Shown one piece after another: positions 59,910 through 64,000 of a stretch of 64,000 bases of DNA (position 1 is its first letter; the number at the start of each line of letters is the position of its first letter). The notes beneath the pieces were generated by a model. It was not told the origin of the DNA, did not search any database, and saw nothing but the letters and a program-made list of their open reading frames with translations. The stretch comes from Pseudobdellovibrionaceae bacterium (GTDB taxonomy: Bacteria > Bdellovibrionota > Bdellovibrionia > Bdellovibrionales > Bdellovibrionaceae): contig JAHBUS010000001.1 of assembly GCA_019637955.1 (NCBI GenBank), forward strand, positions 1 through 64,000, written 5' to 3'. A program made the position numbers and the translations under genes.

Positions 59910-60184
59910 TTTCGCGTTTTGTTCCGAGCGGCGGTAGCCGCTCAGGGGGTCTGGGGGTGGCACACCCTCAGCACCAAAAAGGCCGTAAGGCCACCCCCTG
60001 CAAGGGTCCTGCGGAGGCGAAGCCGGAGCAGAGGGCGCCGTTAGGTGCCCGTGACCTGGAGGGGGTGTGGGGGCTGCAAGCCCTCACTTTTTGTCGAGGG
60101 GTGGCGCCAACCCTCTATCTTGCCCCGAACCAAAACTTCCCAAAAACGATGCAAACAAAAATGAACTAAAACGAAAGGAACAAA
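59910..60184. other. GC-rich noncoding spacer
   Basis: About 275 bp with repeated GGGGGT/ACCCCC blocks. One hairpin, CTGGGGGTGG/CACACCCTCAG, lies near 59950. An 87-codon frame (59906-60169) has low-complexity composition and is not called. The composition recalls 21140-21310. Confidence 0.45.
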
Positions 60185-60535
60185 ATGCACAAACCCAAAA
60201 ACAGAAACGAAACACATGATTTTATCAAACGACTTCCTTTGCTCTTGATTCTCACAGCCTCAACAACACCGCTCTGGCTCACAGCCTGCGCCAGCATCAA
60301 TCGCAAGGAGAATTCGATTCACTCCATCTTGGAAAAAGAGAACGCGCTGATTGAAAAGCTGCAAGCGCAGCGTAAGCAGCCTGAAGTCGCCCAGGCGGTT
60401 TCTGAAAACGAGAGTTTGAAGAAAGCCGAAGCGCACTTAGCCCTTTCGCTCGAAGAGCTGAAAGAGGCTAACGAAACGATCAAAACCAAGATTCTAAAAG
60501 CAACCAAAGAGGAGGTCGAAAATGGGAAAAATTAA
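60185..60535 (+). CDS. Small coiled-coil lipoprotein
   Basis: 116 residues. The signal peptide ends in lipobox WLTAC, followed by a coiled coil (HSILEKENALIEKLQAQRK, then LALSLEELKEANETIKTKIL). It precedes the relaxosome genes. It could act in surface exclusion or cell-wall interaction, but this is inference. Confidence 0.65.
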   Translation: MHKPKNRNETHDFIKRLPLLLILTASTTPLWLTACASINRKENSIHSILEKENALIEKLQAQRKQPEVAQAVSENESLKKAEAHLALSLEELKEANETIKTKILKATKEEVENGKN

Positions 60536-60701
60536 AGAGACGACGATTGATGCTGGCGAGGAAGTCGTGCGCGCGGTTGGAGAACTGAATGCGACGGTTC
60601 AGGAAGCGGCGAAGACCGCAACGGAAACCGGCGTCGATCACGAAGAGGTTCGAGGCTGGCTCACGACGATCATCAAAGCGATTGTCGGCGCGTTCAAGTA
60701 G
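60522..60701 (+). CDS. 59-residue small protein
   Basis: ATG 60522 follows AGGAGG and overlaps the lipoprotein gene by 14 bp. The product is helical (ETTIDAGEEVVRAVGELNAT) and ends in a hydrophobic helix (WLTTIIKAIVGAFK). Function unknown. Confidence 0.55.
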   Translation: MGKIKETTIDAGEEVVRAVGELNATVQEAAKTATETGVDHEEVRGWLTTIIKAIVGAFK

Positions 60702-60767
60702 CGACGAAATCGTAAGTCAAAAATGGGTCAACCGAGTCCACATAGTGTTCAAGAGGAGGAGAAACAA

Positions 60768-61121
60768 ATGGATCAAGAACAAAATCAAACAGCACGCAAA
60801 CGCGAAACGCGCACGAACGTCCGGTTTACAGAAGCTGAATTCGCGCAGATCGAGCAGGCGCAGCGGGAGACGGGATTATCCGTCCCCGATCTTCTAAAGA
60901 AAGCGTTCTTCAAACACCGGACGATGCTCCGACCGCTCCTTTCAAAAGAGCAGGTCGAACAGATCATGGCGGAGCTTCGCCGCCAAGGAAACAACCTGAA
61001 TCAGATCGCGAAACAGATCAACTCAGGTCTGCGCGAAGGATGGAATCCGTCTTTCAATGCGATGACAAAGAGCTATGTGGATATTCGTCATCTGATTTCG
61101 GTGAATCGTGCCAATCGTTAG
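60768..61121 (+). CDS. mobC: MobC-like relaxosome accessory protein
   Basis: A 117-residue protein. The N-terminal part has a ribbon-helix-helix-like segment (TNVRFTEAEFAQIEQA) and the C-terminal part the MobC motif ELRRQGNNLNQIAKQINSG. MobC proteins bind oriT next to the nick and help the relaxase. ATG 60768 follows AGGAGGAG; the stop overlaps the relaxase start. Confidence 0.88.
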   Translation: MDQEQNQTARKRETRTNVRFTEAEFAQIEQAQRETGLSVPDLLKKAFFKHRTMLRPLLSKEQVEQIMAELRRQGNNLNQIAKQINSGLREGWNPSFNAMTKSYVDIRHLISVNRANR

Positions 61122-62964
61122 GTTCGAGCCCGTGCGAAGTCTGCAAGGCTACAACAACTACACTCTGAAGGACAGAGGCGAAGAAATTTCGCAGACGCCA
61201 CCGGAAGATTCGCACGGAGAGATGGTCGCGGCCATCAAAGACGAACATCAGCGTTTGGGCAACAAGCTCGTTGAGCATGAGGCGTACACTATTTACCAGT
61301 CCTGGCACGAAAAGGAGAGCAACTTGTTTTCGACTGAGAAGTACAACCAGATGGGGCGCGAGCTCGCGGAGCGGTTCGCGCCCGGACACCTTGCCTGGGT
61401 GACAACTCACACAGACAAGAAGCACATCCACAACCATATTACGATCTGTTCTGTTCACACTGTTACAGGAAAGGCGCTCGATCACAGTTTCGATTCCATC
61501 AAAGGTCGCCTTCATGAAATCAACAACGACATTGCGAGGCAAAACGGCCTTACCGTAAACCGTCCTCGCACTAATGACATTTATGCGAAGCTGCCGGACG
61601 GCGCCCGCAAAATGCTCCAGCGCGGAAAGACCTCCTGGTTGCTCGACATGATAGAAAAGATCGACTTCGCGCGCGCCGGAAGCACGTCCTTTGACGAATA
61701 TGTGGGACAACTCAAAATGCTCGGCGTGGATGCCCACGTTGAAAACAAGAACATCAGCTACTTCTACGGCAAGCGCACGAAACCCGTGCGCGGTAAAAAA
61801 CTGGGAACTCAATTTGATCGAGATGGCTTGATGAAAGCCTTTAAGGAGAATGATGAGAAGTTTGCAAAGCACCCCGGACTTAGAGACCAAATCCGAACCG
61901 ACATTCGATCCGCATTCGATTCTAAAGGAAACGCTGTGGGAACTCCAAGCGATCTACTACTTAAGTCAGCAAGCCATCCAGGACTCCGAAACAAGAACTA
62001 TGGTGAGTTTACAAAGATACCTCGGAGTCATGCTCGCAGCGAGCTGCCTTCAGATTTTGATGAGCGCGGCGGCGCTCTATATCTGGAGATGAAACGCGCA
62101 AAGCAAACGAGCATTTTGGACTACTGCGAAAAGCACAAGATCAAAACCAAAACGGACGACAAAGGTCGAACCGTTTTGGCAGGCCGCGAGTTTGTTGTAC
62201 TCGGCGAACGAGAATGGACCAACACGAAGAACTACACGAAGGGCAACATCATCGACTTCGTTTCGATCCACGACAACGTGTCGTTCTTGCGCGCAGTCGC
62301 GAAGCTCAACAACAACCCTCGTCTGCTTCTTCTTGAGCAAATCACTGGCGAAATGCCGAAAGGCTTCAAAGCCTTTCATATTCCTAAGCCGCGAGCTGCG
62401 GCGCCGGAGCGAAGCTCCAGGGCGCTTCGCAGCCTTCTCGAAAGTCGTTCTGTTCCCGAGCACGGAAGAAAAGCATTTGCGCTGGGGAAAAATGCCCATG
62501 CGGGTGTGGACGGAAGCGTCTGGCTGATGAACGAGAAAGGCGATGCTGCGCTGGAGTTTCGCGACGAACCTGGGGCTGGTTGGCGTGCAAAACGCCACGG
62601 CAACCCCGTGAGCGTTTTCCACGAGTCCACGAGCAAATCGAAAAAGCTCGCTGTATTCGCGAATCCTTTCGAGTTTGCGCTGTTTAAGGCGCAAACGAGA
62701 GACCATTCGTTGATGAACGCGAATGTCCTCGTATTTTTCAGCGAGACCGACTCGGATCGAAGACTCAATGAGTTTCTGGCACTTCACACGCACGTTACGG
62801 AGGTTCATCTGGCGCAATCCTCAAAGGGGGATCGCCGCGAACGAGATCGGCAGACGTTTCACGAAGTGAAGCGTCGCCTAGATCCGTTCAACATCGAGGT
62901 CAAGCCGCTCCACCTGGGCGAACTCGGAAAGGAACGCGGGCGCGGACCTGACATAGAAATATAA
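61108..62964 (+). CDS. MobP-family relaxase with degenerate primase-like C-terminus
   Basis: A 618-residue relaxase. The metal-binding His triad is in HTDKKHIHNHITI (about 110), and candidate catalytic Tyr residues are in SLQGYNNYTL (about 15). From about 340 to 430 a CHC2/DUF3991-like region appears (GREFVVLGEREWTNTKNYTK, GNIIDFVSIHDNVSFLRAVA). The last about 150 residues have a Toprim-like strand pattern (LAVFANPFEFALF, then ANVLVFFSETDSDRR). It nicks oriT and pilots the strand. GTG start inside mobC. Confidence 0.88.
   Translation: MPIVRFEPVRSLQGYNNYTLKDRGEEISQTPPEDSHGEMVAAIKDEHQRLGNKLVEHEAYTIYQSWHEKESNLFSTEKYNQMGRELAERFAPGHLAWVTTHTDKKHIHNHITICSVHTVTGKALDHSFDSIKGRLHEINNDIARQNGLTVNRPRTNDIYAKLPDGARKMLQRGKTSWLLDMIEKIDFARAGSTSFDEYVGQLKMLGVDAHVENKNISYFYGKRTKPVRGKKLGTQFDRDGLMKAFKENDEKFAKHPGLRDQIRTDIRSAFDSKGNAVGTPSDLLLKSASHPGLRNKNYGEFTKIPRSHARSELPSDFDERGGALYLEMKRAKQTSILDYCEKHKIKTKTDDKGRTVLAGREFVVLGEREWTNTKNYTKGNIIDFVSIHDNVSFLRAVAKLNNNPRLLLLEQITGEMPKGFKAFHIPKPRAAAPERSSRALRSLLESRSVPEHGRKAFALGKNAHAGVDGSVWLMNEKGDAALEFRDEPGAGWRAKRHGNPVSVFHESTSKSKKLAVFANPFEFALFKAQTRDHSLMNANVLVFFSETDSDRRLNEFLALHTHVTEVHLAQSSKGDRRERDRQTFHEVKRRLDPFNIEVKPLHLGELGKERGRGPDIEI
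61853..62092 (+). CDS. Candidate gene nested in the relaxase (MobB-like membrane protein)
   Basis: In the +1 phase relative to the relaxase there is a 79-codon frame with AAGGAG five bases upstream. The product has a soluble helical part (LKETLWELQAIYYLSQQAIQ) and one C-terminal membrane helix (YLGVMLAASCLQILMSAAAL). Nested out-of-frame mob genes with a membrane helix are known in RSF1010 (mobB in mobA) and ColE1 (mbeB/mbeD in mbeA). Coding status needs proof. Confidence 0.45.
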   Translation: MRSLQSTPDLETKSEPTFDPHSILKETLWELQAIYYLSQQAIQDSETRTMVSLQRYLGVMLAASCLQILMSAAALYIWR

Positions 62965-63013
62965 GTAGAAAACGCCATCCGACCTCTGGTCGGCGCGACA
63001 AAAAATAAATCAG

Positions 63014-63045
63014 ACCTCTTCCTACCACCACAAAGGCGAGGAGGT
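63014..63045 (+). promoter_or_regulatory. Leader hairpin with the CCACCACAAAGGCGAG loop
   Basis: ACCTC pairs with GAGGT and encloses TACCACCACAAAGGCGAG, followed by TTTTC; the loop is shared with 49914-49930. It lies 25 bp upstream of the 63071 ATG, so it may attenuate or regulate that gene. Confidence 0.5.
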
Positions 63046-63070
63046 TTTTCAGAAAAAGGAGGACCTTTTT

Positions 63071-63448
63071 ATGGAAAACCAAAACGCACAGAAATCTGCA
63101 AAGAAAGCTGCGACCGCTTCGAGTCTCCGGGTGAAACCCGAGACCAGAAAGCGGTTCTTGAACGAACTTGCGAAAGTGAACAAGAAATCCTACGGCCGCA
63201 AGGTGCGGGCCGATCAGCTCCTGTCGCTTTTGCTGACGTTCGTTCGTCCCGAACACATTCAGCAGTTGCAGCAAGGATCGCTCTCGAATTCGGATCGCTT
63301 AGAGATGCGATACCGCGAGCACGTCAAGAAATTCGGCCCCACTTCCAAAGACGAATTCTTGGGCCTTTTGCTGACCGAAAAAAGCAGCAAATCCGAATCC
63401 GAAAATGCAGCAGTTTCAGAGGGGAAATCGGAGCGTAGCGCACCTTAG
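63071..63448 (+). CDS. ICE accessory protein, paralogue of the 18798 gene
   Basis: A 125-residue protein with a basic N-terminus (SLRVKPETRKRFLNELAKVN), helical middle (RADQLLSLLLTFVRPEHIQQ) and the TSKDEFLGLLL end that matches SEDDFLGLAW in the paralogue. Function unknown; location beside the relaxase and near the element's left end suggests a role in DNA processing or maintenance (inference). Confidence 0.65.
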   Translation: MENQNAQKSAKKAATASSLRVKPETRKRFLNELAKVNKKSYGRKVRADQLLSLLLTFVRPEHIQQLQQGSLSNSDRLEMRYREHVKKFGPTSKDEFLGLLLTEKSSKSESENAAVSEGKSERSAP

Positions 63449-63504
63449 CGCGCACGCAGATTTTTCCATTTTTCTTTGCAAATTTCACTCGGAGGAAATA
63501 GAGT

Positions 63505-63756
63505 ATGAAGTACGAAAAAAGTTTGTCGCCGAAGTCGGAAGACATCGGCGACAAACAAAAGTTCTTTGACAAGTTAATATGGCTAACAGTCAAGCAAGCC
63601 GCGATTTACCTTAGTCGCACAGAAAATGCGATCCGGCTCCTCATCCATAAAGGAACGCTTCAGCGTCACCGTTTGGATGGGAGAATCTATCTGAAACGCG
63701 CCGAAATCGACGCCCTCTTGGAAAAATCTATTCTGGGAGGTGCCTATGGCAGTTAG
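63505..63756 (+). CDS. Excisionase-like helix-turn-helix protein
   Basis: 83 residues. The HTH_17/MerR-type domain reads WLTVKQAAIYLSRTENAIRL, then LIHKGTLQRHRLDGRIYLKR. Small proteins of this type are excisionases/recombination directionality factors beside integrase genes. Upstream GGAGG; the stop overlaps the integrase ATG. Confidence 0.8.
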   Translation: MKYEKSLSPKSEDIGDKQKFFDKLIWLTVKQAAIYLSRTENAIRLLIHKGTLQRHRLDGRIYLKRAEIDALLEKSILGGAYGS

Positions 63757-64000
63757 AAAGAAGATAGACAGAAAGACAGGTCTCCCCAAGATCGACAAGG
63801 CCACCGGCCTTGAAGTCTGGGAGGCTTATTGGAACGCAAGAAGTAATCGGTTCGCACACATTCGCATTCAAAAAGTAAGCGATGAATGTGCAACCGAAGA
63901 AGAAGCTAAGAAGGCTGAAAAGCAAGTTATCAAGGCGGCTCTACAGGCTGTCGCGCTCAAGGAAGCACTTGGAACTTGCTGGAAGGCGATCATTAGCGCA
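63746..64000 (+). CDS. Probable site-specific integrase (3' end outside window)
   Basis: The frame starts at ATG 63746 with GGGAGG upstream and stays open for 85 codons to the window edge. The N-terminal part (MAVRKKIDRKTGLPKIDKAT, then WEAYWNARSNRFAHIRIQK) looks like the arm-binding region of tyrosine recombinases, with a helical stretch following. Catalytic residues are beyond the window. Placement after an excisionase at the end of the ICE supports the call. Confidence 0.6.
   Translation, partial: MAVRKKIDRKTGLPKIDKATGLEVWEAYWNARSNRFAHIRIQKVSDECATEEEAKKAEKQVIKAALQAVALKEALGTCWKAIISA

Larger units (their letters stand above)
17748..64000. mobile_element. Integrative conjugative element (right end outside window)
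   Basis: The region between tRNA-Ala and the right window edge carries an excisionase-like gene and an integrase-like 5' end at the far right, a relaxase with MobC, a T4SS of F type, a coupling protein, a toxin-antitoxin pair and XRE/sigma-54 regulators. These make up a complete ICE. The left attachment site would be within the 3' end of tRNA-Ala (about 17700-17747). A direct repeat of this end should lie beyond position 64000. Confidence 0.85.

Noticed and set aside
59906-60169. 87-codon frame after traG
   Set aside because: Encoded by GC-rich repeats, low-complexity product, no ribosome-binding site.

Overview
The window reads as a chromosomal stretch of a Gram-negative bacterium that carries a long integrated conjugative element. 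The chromosomal genes (Mla-type phospholipid transport, LolC/E-like protein, DapD/LysA, a murein-peptide-type M14 carboxypeptidase, large fibre-like repeat proteins) and moderately high GC suggest a Bdellovibrionota-type organism. This is an inference from gene content; no taxonomic search was possible.

1-17.7 kb, chromosomal core: the 3' part of a fibre-like C1q-domain protein; a TMEM165/GDT1 cation exchanger behind a probable yybP-ykoY (Mn2+) riboswitch with an intrinsic terminator; tRNA-Leu(UAA); guaB-like and murI; a protein made of eight 20-residue Cys repeats; lysA facing an operon of M14 carboxypeptidase, dapD and a 2-hydroxyacid dehydrogenase; a small winged-helix-like gene and a 47-residue basic protein; a leftward LolC/E-like gene and mlaD-mlaF-mlaE cluster; ElyC/YdcF, RidA and an outer-membrane protein.

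17.67-64 kb, integrative conjugative element (ICE): it abuts tRNA-Ala(GGC) at 17672-17747, and the right edge of the window enters an excisionase-like gene and the start of a probable integrase, so the other end lies outside. Modules from left to right are: regulator and maintenance genes (18-23.8 kb); a diversity-generating retroelement, DGR (24.1-33.5 kb); a small leftward operon with a response regulator (33.5-35.2 kb); a Phd/ParE-type toxin-antitoxin pair (35.9-36.5 kb); a signalling cluster (36.7-43.1 kb) of NtrC-like activator, radical SAM/SPASM enzyme, small secreted protein, peptide-type solute-binding protein and hybrid histidine kinase; an F-type (TraL-E-K-B-V-C-H-G) type IV secretion operon (43.3-59.9 kb); and the relaxosome (60.2-63 kb).

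Two systems stand out. First, the DGR has a 1663-residue lipoprotein target with a C-terminal formylglycine-enzyme/C-type-lectin fold, an HTH-like accessory gene, Avd, and a reverse transcriptase carrying the DGR motif IGNLTSQ. Downstream there is not one template but a tandem array of six template-like units, each made of a 124-129 nt repeat, a conserved structured 3' RNA with compensatory stem changes, and an intrinsic terminator or terminator-like hairpin. The variable region differs from unit 1 at 11 positions and every one is an adenine in unit 1. Unit 5 is a second adenine-rich template; units 2-4 look variable-region-like; unit 6 has a 5-nt deletion. Second, the signalling cluster and the transfer operon each sit behind a sigma-54 promoter preceded by three 18-bp sites of the TGTCCCA-N4-TGGGACA type. 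This suggests that one activator, possibly driven by a secreted, modified peptide, switches on both its own locus and conjugation.
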